Shown one piece after another: positions 56,199 through 64,000 of a stretch of 64,000 nt of DNA. The translations under genes were made by a program, and so were the position numbers. This stretch comes from Acidobacteriota bacterium (GTDB taxonomy: Bacteria > Acidobacteriota > UBA890 > WLXD01): contig WLXD01000007.1 of the NCBI GenBank assembly GCA_012103255.1, positions 241,048 through 305,047 of the forward strand. Direction: 5' to 3'. Each line of letters starts with the position of its first letter. Positions within the stretch are counted from its first letter, which is position 1. The notes under the pieces were generated by a model that had not been told where the DNA came from, made no database searches, and was given only the letters and a program-made list of their open reading frames with translations.

Positions 56199-56309
56199 GA
56201 GAAGGATTAGACCTTCGTTGTTGGCGGCCGTAGGCCGCCCTTCGTGTAGAGTGAATCCATGCGACGCGTACCCTCGGGCCGCGGCCGTTCATGCCACGGT
56301 TCCACGATC

Positions 56310-57558
56310 ATGCGTGCAGCCCTGCCTTCGCTCCTGATGGTCGGCTCGACGATCGGCTGCACGAACGCCACCAACGACTCGGCACCTGGCGCCTGGGTGG
56401 GGGTCGATCGAGGAATCCGGCGCCACAACGACCGTTACTAACGAGTCGGGGTCTGTATGGCGTGGCACGGCAACTCTCGTAGAAGAAGCCTCGATCGGCG
56501 TCGAGTCCGGCGACGAGCCGTACCTGCTGGGCAATGTCCAGGGGCTCTCCGGCTTCGAGCCCGATGGGCGGATCTATGTCGTCGATGGCCAGCTCCCGGG
56601 TCTTCGTGTGTACGACTGGAATGGGAACCACGTCGCCGACTTCGGCCGCCAAGGTGAAGGGCCCGGAGAGTACGAGCGTCCTGTGTCGGTGGGCGTGGAC
56701 GCGACGGGACGGGTTTGGTTGCACGACCGGCGCGGCGTACTTCTCGTCTATTCCGCGTCGGGTGCGACGCTCGCTACGGTCCGGCTGGTTGGCGGTCGGG
56801 TTGGCGGGCCTCAACGGATGGTCGTGACGGCGGAGGGCATCGCGTACGTCTTGGGGACTGAGTCCGCGGACAGTTTCGTTGCCGGCATGGTCCCGTACGA
56901 CCTCAACGGTGTGGCCGGCGAGATGGTGGAACTACCCGACTTCCTCGGTGACGCTTATCTGTCGGCCGGTATGCGCTTCATCGGCGTGCCCTTCTTCGCC
57001 TACGCCGATTCGATGGTGACGCCGCGCCGCGCCCGACTCGTCGCCGCGGCGAACGAGTACAGCTTCCGGTTGGAGCACCCCGACGGGTCGGTGACCCAGG
57101 TAAAGCGCACCAGTGAACGCATCCCGGTCTTAGCCGAAGAGGCCGAGGCCCATCGCCACGGTGTGATCAGGTTTCTTCGCGAAGCCGATCCGACGTGGAC
57201 CTGGCCAAACACCGATATGCCGGAGCACAAGCCGCCCTTCAACCAGCTCCTTCCGACCCACACTGGCGAGATCTGGGCCCTGCGCAGCGGCCGCGCCTCG
57301 CCTCGGAACGACTGCGACCCGGGTACGTTCCCGGTTGACGTCAATGACCTGGCTCCGTGTTGGGACGAGGACCGGATCGTCGATGTGTTTGCTGCGGACG
57401 GACGCTATCTCGGTCGACTCGACTTGCCGACGACGATCAGCTTCGAGCCTCCGCCGTTCGTCGCGGGTGACACTGTCATCGCCCGCGTGGAAGACGCCGC
57501 CGGTACGATCCGCGTCAAGCGGTTCCGGCTCGTCCCGCCGGGAACCCCTGGGCTCTAG
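56310..57558 (+). pseudogene. Six-bladed beta-propeller lipoprotein, frameshifted
   Basis: Frame 1 (from the ATG at 56310, or 56259) encodes a lipoprotein signal peptide MRAALPSLLMVGSTIGC. The mature propeller continues in another frame from about 56400 to 57558: NVQGLSGFEPDGRIYVVDGQ, LRVYDWNGNHVADFGRQGEGPGEY, VGVDATGRVWLHD, TVRLVGG. The shift falls at the GGGGG run 56399-56403; one extra G would explain it. 'GEGPGEY' and the repeated VD..G.(I/V) pattern are typical of this propeller family, common in Acidobacteriota and Gemmatimonadota. It is divergent from the PadR-ADOP operon. Confidence 0.8.
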
Positions 57559-57587
57559 CCGCTCACCGCTTACGCCAGAGAGGTGAC

Positions 57588-58619
57588 CTAGCCATCAGCG
57601 TCTCCACCCAGGGTCGCCGTGAAGATCCCGATTTCATCTATGACTTCCTTGGGGTTACTGACGAATAGATGGTGCGCACCAGCGATTTCCGCCACCCGAC
57701 CGCGCTGAACAAGCCGCTGGAACCAGTCACCGTGACGTTCAACGCGGTCACGTTGTAGTCGATACAGCTCATCGACACGAGCGCCAATGGTTGGGTCGTC
57801 GATTGGGTACCAGGGCCGCATCAGATCGGGAGCGGATCGCGGTGCAGCGTAGATGGCCAGCGCGGGCACGCCGATCGTCTCGGGAGCGTAGTCGGCATAC
57901 GCGTCCCGCATCGCCCCCATCATCTCGAGCCGGACCGGCCGATCGGGAGCCCACATCCCACCAACTGTTCCGTCAGGATTCGCGACATAGCGGGCCCTGA
58001 GGTGCGCCTCCGGGAAGAGCGTGCCCTGCGTCCGTTCCAAGAATCCACGGAGCGCGGCGTACGACGCCTTGTCGTCCGGAGTGGGGTTCGGCGCCGACGG
58101 GAGCGCGCCGACCGCCGCAGCGTAGATGTCGTCGTCAGAATCGTCCCCGCGATCGAACGCTGCATCGAGATACACGAGCCCGGCGATCCTGTCCGAGTAG
58201 CGCGACCCCAGAGCGTGCATTTCCTCGCCCGCAAACGAGTGCCCGACGACGAACGGATCCGTCACCCCGAGGGCATCGATCGCGCTGGCAACATCTTCAG
58301 CCAGCCGCGCGAATCCGTAACCAGTCGGCGGTGCAGACGAGCGGCCATGCCCGCGACGCGTGAGAGCGATCACGCGAAACCCTCGACCGACGAGCTGTGG
58401 CGCGAACGTGTCGAACACGTGGCCCGTGTCGCCGAGGCCAGCGAGCAGGATGATCGCTGGTCCTGAACCGCCCCAGTCCAACGCTTCCAGCCGCACGCCG
58501 TCCGCCACTGTGACGAAGCTGGTGCCGTGAGAGGACGGATCCTGCCAGGCGATCTGAGGGGGCGCGGCCCCGCCGACCGCGAGCAAGAGGGCGAACCCAC
58601 CCAGGATGCGGCCGGTCAC
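57588..58619 (-). CDS. Secreted alpha/beta hydrolase
   Basis: A 343-residue protein with a signal peptide (about residues 1-25) and a complete-looking hydrolase: LLAGLGDTGHVFDTFAPQLVGRGFRVIALTRRGHGRSS, nucleophile VVGHSFAG (Ser128) and late AGAHHLFVSNPKEVI (His). Its GTG start overlaps the TGA of the membrane-protein gene (GTGA, 58616-58619). It is the third gene of a PadR/membrane-protein/hydrolase operon. Substrate unknown. Confidence 0.85.
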   Translation of the reverse strand: MTGRILGGFALLLAVGGAAPPQIAWQDPSSHGTSFVTVADGVRLEALDWGGSGPAIILLAGLGDTGHVFDTFAPQLVGRGFRVIALTRRGHGRSSAPPTGYGFARLAEDVASAIDALGVTDPFVVGHSFAGEEMHALGSRYSDRIAGLVYLDAAFDRGDDSDDDIYAAAVGALPSAPNPTPDDKASYAALRGFLERTQGTLFPEAHLRARYVANPDGTVGGMWAPDRPVRLEMMGAMRDAYADYAPETIGVPALAIYAAPRSAPDLMRPWYPIDDPTIGARVDELYRLQRDRVERHGDWFQRLVQRGRVAEIAGAHHLFVSNPKEVIDEIGIFTATLGGDADG

Positions 58620-59194
58620 CGAGGCAACTCGGGGAGTCCAAGCCCGGCCCCCGTGGCGCGCCCTCGCGCAATCGTTCCACCGATCAGAAGGGGCAGGGCT
58701 GCGACCGCGCCGGCGCCGTAGAACAGGACTAGGTGGATATTGGGCTCGTCTTGCCAAATCGTCGCCATCAGGAGTGTGACCAGGAGCATCCCGCCGGCCC
58801 CCGCGAGTACCACGCACGCGGCCATCCCGCGACGGGGAGCCATACTGCCTAGCACCGCTCCCGCAGACAGCGCGGCGATCCACCAGAAACAGGTGAGCGC
58901 AATCCAGCTAACCGGCGAACCGATCGAGGCCGGAAACAGAGCTACGACTGCGATCCCCGCGATGGCCGGGCCGGCGACGAGGACGCACCCCATCATCGCC
59001 ACCATCAGAACCCGCCAGGGTGCGTCGGCCACGGTGCCCCGCCAGAGCCCCAAGGCTGTACGAAGGACGTCCAACCAAACGAAGAAAGGACTGCCCTCGC
59101 CGTTCACCTCGACTAGGTCGCCCGCGATCGCCGACGCACGGTCGGGCGTGGTGAATAGCGACAGTAGTCTCTCGGGCCAGTTCGGATCAGGCAT
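58616..59194 (-). CDS. Membrane protein with ADOP prefix but no FtsX domain
   Basis: A 192-residue protein. Residues 5-32 (WPERLLSLFTTPDRASAIAGDLVEVNGE) match the type-2 prefix of ADOP permeases (compare VLGDLQEE). The remainder has four helices (about 58-78, 85-105, 112-135, 148-170). There is no FtsX domain. The ATG at 59194 overlaps the end of the PadR gene by 8 bases; the stop overlaps the start of the hydrolase. A counterpart of the small protein at 8509. Confidence 0.72.
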   Translation of the reverse strand: MPDPNWPERLLSLFTTPDRASAIAGDLVEVNGEGSPFFVWLDVLRTALGLWRGTVADAPWRVLMVAMMGCVLVAGPAIAGIAVVALFPASIGSPVSWIALTCFWWIAALSAGAVLGSMAPRRGMAACVVLAGAGGMLLVTLLMATIWQDEPNIHLVLFYGAGAVAALPLLIGGTIARGRATGAGLGLPELPR

Positions 59195-59522
59195 GTGCGC
59201 TCCGCAACTGATCGAGACCCTCGAGCATCCGCTCTTGCGCTCGCACGGCGCGCCTGAGTGCCCGGATCCCGTCCGAACTGACGCGTACGTACCGCTTTGC
59301 TCGGCCGCCTCGCTGCGGCGTAGGTTCGCCCATGCGCGAAGTAACAAGTCCCCTCTTCTCGAGTCGCTCGAGCGCGGTGTAAAGCGCACCGGGCGCAAGG
59401 GTTCGCCCGGCACGATGCGACAGCTCAGACCGAATCGTGACGCCGTACGCGTCGTCGCCGAGCCGGAGTACTGCGAGAAGAATGAGCTGCTGCAGATCGC
59501 CGAGGTTAGGTTGGTTCTTCAT
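59187..59522 (-). CDS. PadR-family transcriptional regulator (subfamily B)
   Basis: A 111-residue winged helix (LGDLQQLILLAVLRLGDDAYGVTIRSELSHRAGRTLAPGALYTALERLEKRGLV). GGAG five bases upstream of the ATG and a near-perfect palindrome 11-27 bases upstream support this start. First gene of an operon with the membrane protein and the secreted hydrolase. Confidence 0.92.
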   Translation of the reverse strand: MKNQPNLGDLQQLILLAVLRLGDDAYGVTIRSELSHRAGRTLAPGALYTALERLEKRGLVTSRMGEPTPQRGGRAKRYVRVSSDGIRALRRAVRAQERMLEGLDQLRSAHA

Positions 59523-59532
59523 TTCTACTCCA

Positions 59533-59549
59533 TTGAAGTTTAAATTCAA
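59533..59549. promoter_or_regulatory. PadR operator TTGAAGTTTAAATTCAA
   Basis: A near-perfect palindrome (TTGAA...TTCAA arms, TTTAAA centre) ending 11 bases before the PadR start, in the right place for autoregulation. AT-rich relative to its surroundings. Confidence 0.7.
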
Positions 59550-59693
59550 CGGAACATCAACCCTTGCCCTTCGCAGCTGAAGTACACTGGGCAGGGTAGC
59601 CGGATCGTGCCTCGACACTCGTCCGGTGCCGCCACCTTCTTGGCTACGTAGAGACAAGTACCGCATGGCCGGCAACCAGCGAGGCGGACTGAG

Positions 59694-60209
59694 GTGAGAG
59701 CGCCCTACGATCTCGGAAAGTGCCTGCTGGCCTGCGCGGCCCTCGCAACCATTGGTTGCGACCACGCTACGAAGCACGTGGCGACGAGCGCCTTGGCCGG
59801 ACGGCCGAGCCAGTCGTTCCTGCAGGACACGGTGCGCCTCACATTCGCTGAAAACACCGGAGGCTTCCTGGGCCTCGGTTCTGGTCTTCCGGTCGAGGTG
59901 CGCACCGTGCTGTTTGTCATAGCGCCGGCGCTGATGCTCGTCATCTTGATCGCGGCTGGCCGCGGCGAGAAATTCAACGAGATCACCGCGCTGGGTTGGA
60001 CGTTGTTTGTCGCCGGCGGCGCATCGAACCTAATCAGCCGCGTCGTTGCCGGTAGCGTCGTCGACTTCCTCAACGTCGGCATTGGGCCCGTGCGAACTGG
60101 AGTGTTCAACGTCGCCGACGTAGCGATCATGTGCGGCGCCGGCCTCGTTGTTCTCGGGCAACGAAACAAGCCCACCGCGGCGGTTCCGGACACTGAACAC
60201 CCATCGTGA
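59694..60209 (+). CDS. lspA: Lipoprotein signal peptidase (LspA)
   Basis: A 171-residue membrane protein. It carries CDHATK near the start, ENTGGFLGLGSGLP (55-65), GGASNLISRVVAGSVVDFLNVGI with the first catalytic Asp124, and GVFNVADVAIMCGAG with the second catalytic Asp142. It cleaves prolipoproteins ahead of the lipid-modified cysteine, so it would process the several lipoproteins encoded here. The usual NLIDR reads NLISR (Ser for Asp). GTG start at 59694. It is not beside ileS. Confidence 0.92.
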   Translation: MRAPYDLGKCLLACAALATIGCDHATKHVATSALAGRPSQSFLQDTVRLTFAENTGGFLGLGSGLPVEVRTVLFVIAPALMLVILIAAGRGEKFNEITALGWTLFVAGGASNLISRVVAGSVVDFLNVGIGPVRTGVFNVADVAIMCGAGLVVLGQRNKPTAAVPDTEHPS

Positions 60210-60244
60210 TCGACGTCGGTTGGGACCTTAGGAGCAGACACCCA

Positions 60245-60440
60245 TTACTCGTCGCGCAGGGCTTCGGTCGGTTGGATGCGCAGGCCCTGCCGCACCGGAC
60301 CGATCGCCGCGATCATGCCGAGCGTCATCATCACCAAGATAACGAGCGGCAGCAGCAAGCGGGTTGATCACCGACAAACTCAGCCGGCTACCGGGTACTT
60401 CGAACTCGTAGCCTTTTAGGACCTGGAGCGAGGCGGTCAC
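60245..60440 (-). pseudogene. ADOP permease C-terminal remnant
   Basis: The end of a permease-like gene in two frames: VTASLQVLKGYEFEVPGS and LSLSVINP in one, then LLPLVILVMMTLGMIAAIGP and VRQGLRIQPTEALRDE (stop TAA at 60245-60247) in another. The last segment is a typical FtsX/ADOP C-terminus. Everything upstream is missing, so it is a decayed remnant. Confidence 0.7.
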
Positions 60441-60465
60441 CGTCTAGCGCACCCGACCGCGGGCG

Positions 60466-61272
60466 TCACAGCTCGTCTTCACCGCCATCAGAGCCCGAGC
60501 CGCGTTCAATCGCGCCCCAGAGCCAGTCCGTCACGAGGGCTCGTGTCTCCGACATGTCATGCCCGGTGCGCTCGTCCAAGAGCATCGAAGCCGCGTGGAC
60601 CCCGTCTTCGATGACATAGAAGTCAGCGCCCGCGTCCTCGAGCAGGCGACGCTGCTCTTCGATGTCCTCGTAGCCCATCTCGGACCTCGGCCTGAACACA
60701 GCCATCGGTGCTGCTACACGGGGAAGCGCACGTCGGACGCGGCATTCCTCCAACGGTCCGCCAAGTGGCGGCGAAAACCCGATCACGGTGGACACCGCCG
60801 ACGCATGGTCGGCGGCAAGGTGAAAGATCAATGCAGAGGAGAAGGAGGACCCCCAAACGATGACCTCGTCGGCCAACTCGGTGGCGAGCACGTACTCCAA
60901 CGCCGCCACCATGTCCGGATACGCGTCGCAGAACCGGTTCGGAGTCCCGGGGGGGAGACTCTCGAGGGTGCGATTCACGCTTCCATGCACCTCCCCGCCC
61001 ATCCGAAGGTCCCAGGCAACGGCACGAAATCCTGCTTCGTTCAGAACCGGCGCCAGGTCTCCGTATTCGCCCCGCCCGTTGGAGTCGGCTTGGTGGAAGA
61101 GGAGGATCAGCGGAGCCGTCGCGTCGAGGTGCCCGAAATAGGTCTCCCCAAATACCGTGACACCATCCGAAGCGACGGTGGAAAGCTCGGTCTCCTGGGC
61201 CACCACAAGACCCGGGGTGGCGAGCGCGAGTACAACCATCCCAAACGCAGACGTCCTAGCCCACTTCCTCAC
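60466..61272 (-). CDS. Secreted alpha/beta hydrolase (dienelactone-hydrolase-like)
   Basis: About 268 residues with a signal peptide (about residues 1-25). Motifs: LILLFHQADSNGRGEYGDLAPVLNEAGFRAVAWDLR, the nucleophile region VIVWGSSFSSA (Ser143), and EDGVHAASML (His). The start is the GTG at 61272, preceded by GGAGGGGAG. Downstream in the same direction as the BNR-repeat lipoprotein; 43 bases separate them, so an operon is likely. Confidence 0.8.
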   Translation of the reverse strand: MRKWARTSAFGMVVLALATPGLVVAQETELSTVASDGVTVFGETYFGHLDATAPLILLFHQADSNGRGEYGDLAPVLNEAGFRAVAWDLRMGGEVHGSVNRTLESLPPGTPNRFCDAYPDMVAALEYVLATELADEVIVWGSSFSSALIFHLAADHASAVSTVIGFSPPLGGPLEECRVRRALPRVAAPMAVFRPRSEMGYEDIEEQRRLLEDAGADFYVIEDGVHAASMLLDERTGHDMSETRALVTDWLWGAIERGSGSDGGEDEL

Positions 61273-61315
61273 GGCGTCTCCCCTCCATCGATTGCGACCC
61301 GGCGACCGCCGCAGG

Positions 61316-62656
61316 TCATCCTGTTTCAACCTGTCGAGTTCGAATCTCGAGTCTTCCGGCAGACAGGTCGGTCCAAGCAATCTGGAATCCACCTTCAGTC
61401 GCCGCAAGGCCCATGTAGTCACCACCGAACCCGTAGAAACGTCTGAGCCCTTGATTGGTTCCCAGCTCGTCGATTGTGTCCGGGCACGACGGGTTCGCTG
61501 AAACCGGGTTTGGCTCCGAGAACGACGCACCGCCATCGACCGAGTATGCGAAGTGAATCCGCCAACACCGGTCGCTCTCCGCCTCGGTCTGAAGCCACGC
61601 GATCCCCACGACGCCGGACTCGTGTACGGCAACTCTGGGCAGCCTGGAATGATGTCCGCCCGACGGCGCGCTGAGGGTCGTCGGAGCGAACCACGAACGG
61701 CCGCGGTCGTCAGACCGGACCACTGCCGTGACCAGGGAATCTGAAGGCCCAACCGAATAGGCGACGTACAGGCGGTCGACGAATCGACTACCCCCGTCAA
61801 CCGCGGCGTTGGCCATACGTGGAATGCGGCGCCCGAGTTCGGCCACGTGGTCGACGTCTGCGACGGAGATGCTGAGTGGGAAGCTTCCCAGCCCATAAAG
61901 ATTCGAAGTCCTGGTAGCGGGATCGCTGCTGAACTGGGAGAAGGCGAGCCAAGGGTTCCCATCGGAGAACGTGACCACGTTGTAAACGCCCAGAGTCAGG
62001 TCGTTGTCGAAGGTAACGCTGGTGAGCTCGAACGACTCGGCCTCGTCGCGAGATGTTGCCACCACGATCGCCCATCCGCGATCGGACGCCGGTCGGCCCA
62101 GTAGCGGATCATCGGCTCGGTCGTAGATGGAGACATACACGACGCCATCCTGGTCGATGCTGATCTTGGGCGTGTCGGCCACACGCACCGGAATCACAGT
62201 CGTGAGGCCCCACGTCCGACCACCATCACGAGACCGGTGGACCGCGACCTGGGAGCCACGCTCCTCGGCTGAACGGACCGAATGCGCCACATATAGGACG
62301 CCGCTAGGCGAAAATGCGACGGACGCGCCCGCGGAATGCGTGGCGCCGGGAACGGCCGGCAACGAGGAGTCCTGCCAACTCGCACTACTGTCCCTCGACA
62401 CGAAAGCTCTCACATGGTGGGAGAACTGCGTCGGCGAGAAGTCGGTAATGCGCATCGTCACCAACGCTCGAAGTCCATCGTCCTGCGGACTCGCGGCAGT
62501 TGATACGACTGCGTGCGCGCCCTCGTCTGTCACGGTCGCGACGGGGCCCCAGCGGAGCGGCTGCGCATCGGCGATCGCCGGCGTCCCATCACCGGGCGAA
62601 CAGGCGCTCAGCAAACAGAGGAGCACGGGCAGACTCCGTCGGCACCAACACATCAT
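61316..62656 (-). CDS. BNR-repeat (sialidase-like) lipoprotein
   Basis: A 446-residue protein with a lipoprotein signal (MMCWCRRSLPVLLCLLSAC). Three BNR/Asp-box repeats are visible: SRDGGRTWG, SDDRGRSWF and SVDGGASFS, typical of sialidase-like six-bladed propellers. The conserved arginine triad of true sialidases cannot be assigned, so glycosidase activity is not claimed. Followed by the hydrolase at 60466, probably cotranscribed. Confidence 0.8.
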   Translation of the reverse strand: MMCWCRRSLPVLLCLLSACSPGDGTPAIADAQPLRWGPVATVTDEGAHAVVSTAASPQDDGLRALVTMRITDFSPTQFSHHVRAFVSRDSSASWQDSSLPAVPGATHSAGASVAFSPSGVLYVAHSVRSAEERGSQVAVHRSRDGGRTWGLTTVIPVRVADTPKISIDQDGVVYVSIYDRADDPLLGRPASDRGWAIVVATSRDEAESFELTSVTFDNDLTLGVYNVVTFSDGNPWLAFSQFSSDPATRTSNLYGLGSFPLSISVADVDHVAELGRRIPRMANAAVDGGSRFVDRLYVAYSVGPSDSLVTAVVRSDDRGRSWFAPTTLSAPSGGHHSRLPRVAVHESGVVGIAWLQTEAESDRCWRIHFAYSVDGGASFSEPNPVSANPSCPDTIDELGTNQGLRRFYGFGGDYMGLAATEGGFQIAWTDLSAGRLEIRTRQVETG

Positions 62657-62669
62657 TTCGTCGAGTGCC

Positions 62670-62845
62670 CTACCCCTCTAGTGCCTCGAGAAGCTGGATC
62701 GCGGGCTCGATCTTCACCTTGAAGACTCATTTCAGGACCCCTGCGGCGATGAGGGCCACGCTGACCGCACTCACCAGAAGCGGCCCGATGATCACGTACA
62801 GGACGAAGCCTCGTGGAAGTCACGATAGGGAGGTTCGCGAGGCAT
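62670..62845 (-). pseudogene. Decayed small membrane protein
   Basis: Frame fragments MPREPPYRDF, RGFVLYVIIGPLLVSAVSVALI and, after an in-frame TGA (62727-62729), KVKIEPAIQLLEALEG appear in order, with a frame change near 62810. Together they would make a membrane protein of about 58 residues. The presence of two lesions suggests decay. It lies just upstream of the BNR-repeat gene on the same strand. Low confidence. Confidence 0.35.
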
Positions 62846-63206
62846 TGTCCAGTCTATGACGACACGTTCGGATTCGGGCAGTAAGCGCGCTCACGCAGGA
62901 TCGCCCTAGGCGGCAACTGCCTCTCTCCTGGATCCAGAGCGCGAGCGCGGAGCAACCCGTGGTGGCGAGATTACAACCGGCCCCGGCTCAGGTTGAAGAG
63001 ACTCTGGACAACACCGTGCACCGACAAGAACCGCCGCCGTTGAAAACGAGCGCAGGGGCACGAGGCATGCCCGCGGCAGACGGCCTGAGCTGTCCGGAAA
63101 GCCGCTCAACGGAGCCTGGGGCTCCATGAGTCGGAATCTCCGCCATCGATGAGTTCGGCGCCGTGCGCCTAGGGGCTAGAATCACTAGCGGTTGGGACCA
63201 AAGCGG
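62846..63206. other. Intergenic region without a supported gene
   Basis: About 360 bases with short frames only; none has a start, ribosome site or recognisable protein. No terminator with a clear T-run was seen. Confidence 0.5.
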
Positions 63207-63224
63207 TACGTATTCGGCTACGTG
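63207..63224. repeat. Direct repeat TACGTATTCGGCTACGTG (left copy)
   Basis: An 18-base sequence identical to 63469-63486; the preceding AAGCGG is also repeated. The two copies flank the broken tRNA-Arg gene, about 260 bases apart. Confidence 0.75.
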
Positions 63225-63260
63225 CTAGAAGCGAAGCGTCGCTGGAGCCTTACCGGTGAT

Positions 63261-63291
63261 CTGTAGGTCTTGTTTAGTCAACGACTTACAG
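63261..63291. other. Inverted repeat upstream of the tRNA fragment
   Basis: CTGTAGGTC (63261-63269) and GACTTACAG (63283-63291) pair at 8 of 9 bases around a 13-base spacer, six bases before the tRNA fragment. It resembles the core-type arms of tyrosine recombinase sites, but no integrase is in the window. Confidence 0.4.
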
Positions 63292-63296
63292 TCGAC

Positions 63297-63335
63297 GCGC
63301 CCGTAGCTCAGTTGGATAGAGCAGCGGACTTCTAA
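63297..63335 (+). pseudogene. tRNA-Arg (UCU), 5' half only
   Basis: GCGCCCG acceptor strand, TA, D-arm GCTC AGTTGGATA GAGC, and anticodon stem GCGGA with loop CTTCTAA (anticodon TCT, 63331-63333) match a bacterial tRNA-Arg. The expected TCCGC strand, T-arm and CCA end do not follow (CGCCAAGCC instead). The gene is broken at the anticodon arm, at a recombination junction or a mis-join. Confidence 0.75.
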
Positions 63336-63468
63336 CGCCAAGCCGCCCGACTCCTCAAGTACCTGAATTCAAAGAGTTTAGAGTCTCGGACCGCGCCTTG
63401 GGGCTCGAACGGCGACGGGCTCTACGGGACCGTCGTGACCAGCGGACCAGGGTTTGCTGCTAAGCGGC

Positions 63469-63486
63469 TACGTATTCGGCTACGTG
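63469..63486. repeat. Direct repeat TACGTATTCGGCTACGTG (right copy)
   Basis: Second copy of the element at 63207-63224. Flanks the tRNA fragment on the other side. The surrounding 515 bases (63337-63852) hold no supported gene. Confidence 0.75.
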
Positions 63487-63852
63487 ATGCTGGGAATGCG
63501 GCGATGGGCCCGACGGAAGACCCCCGATCCCGGGCACGAGACATGACTGCGAGCCGCCGCCGATGACGGAGCGCATCGGCGATACGCTTGCTCCGACGTT
63601 CTCGGGGCCAGGTCACGACCATCTGTCCGAACCGCTCTGTGGTGCCGGGTGGATCACCGCTGCTCTTTGTTTGCTACCGCTCCCCCACCGCCTATCCTTC
63701 GGTGTCGGAGGTCGGCTAGCTTGAACGAAAAGCACGCCGTCATTTCGCCGCTTTGGATAGAGAGACTCGGCCGGACAAGCGTCAATGAATTAGTCTCTGA
63801 CAACAACGTGTCGGTCGAATCGAGGTGCGCGGACCGGAGAGACTTGCGCCGT

Positions 63853-64000
63853 CTACGCTGGCGGCTGTTGCGACCACTCGCGGCATGCGGAGAGTCTCGA
63901 CTCGTGAACCTGGGCTTCCTGTTGGGCCGCCCACATGGCCGCATAGCGGCCGGCACGGGCCAGCAACTGATCGTGCGTCCCTTGTTCAGCGACGTGCCCT
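63853..64000 (-). CDS. ABC exporter ATP-binding/permease protein, C-terminal end (partial)
   Basis: Minus-strand frame leaving the window at the right edge. The last 48 residues read GHVAEQGTHDQLLARAGRYAAM, then WAAQQEAQVHESRLSACREWSQQPPA and a stop (63853-63855). The 'EQGTHDQLLARAGRYAAMWAAQQ' pattern is the end of the nucleotide-binding domain of ABC-type half-transporters of the HMT1/Atm1 group. Substrate cannot be judged from this end. Confidence 0.75.
   Translation of the reverse strand, partial: GHVAEQGTHDQLLARAGRYAAMWAAQQEAQVHESRLSACREWSQQPPA

Overview
The window is 64 kb of high-GC bacterial chromosome. Nine PadR-type regulator genes sit beside eight full or near-full two-domain FtsX/MacB-like permeases plus one permease remnant. 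The permeases match the 'acidobacterial duplicated orphan permease' (ADOP) family, and several PadR proteins match its partner regulators. That, the many secreted beta-propeller proteins, the tricorn-like protease and the aryl-sulfate sulfotransferase suggest Acidobacteriota or a close relative such as Gemmatimonadota. The assignment is inference from gene content; no rRNA is present.

Layout. 1-2875: end of a tricorn-like protease overlapping a frameshifted ADOP. 2884-9681: secreted beta-propeller, PDZ lipoprotein, PadR-ADOP pair, DoxX protein, a divergent PadR with a small membrane partner, and a secreted protein with a matching operator-like palindrome. 9763-20165: cytochrome c/beta-propeller gene (frameshifted) and an alpha/beta hydrolase lacking its serine, a CadC-like regulator with TPRs, a membrane-anchored class-B3-like metallo-hydrolase, an arylsulfotransferase lipoprotein, a second metallo-hydrolase and an ABM-fold protein. 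20328-31706: membrane protein, PadR-ADOP, a suspicious poly-C tract, a tandem alpha/beta-hydrolase fusion, two divergent TetR genes, a CPBP protease, a DUF1579-like protein and a membrane-bound AraC regulator. 31849-49874: four PadR/ADOP pairs interspersed with a retropepsin-like protease, a sulfatase-modifying-factor-like protein, two more DUF1579-like proteins, and a TetR-SRPBCC pair. 50009-52978: NrtR-nadA-nadC, an NAD biosynthesis unit. 53121-62656: PadR-ADOP, a frameshifted beta-propeller lipoprotein, a PadR/prefix-membrane-protein/hydrolase operon, lspA, an ADOP remnant, a hydrolase and a BNR-repeat lipoprotein. 62657-64000: decayed sequence, half a tRNA-Arg flanked by direct repeats, and the end of an ABC exporter.

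How it works together. Most PadR genes are translationally coupled to their permease (ATGA, GTGA or 1-8 nt contacts) and most have their own palindromic or repeated operator just upstream, so each cassette looks like an autoregulated export or stress module. Three types of permease N-terminal prefix, the PadR subfamily and, in one case, the operator sequence travel together. At least three genes carry single frameshifts and one intergenic stretch is homopolymeric, so sequencing error must be weighed against real gene decay.
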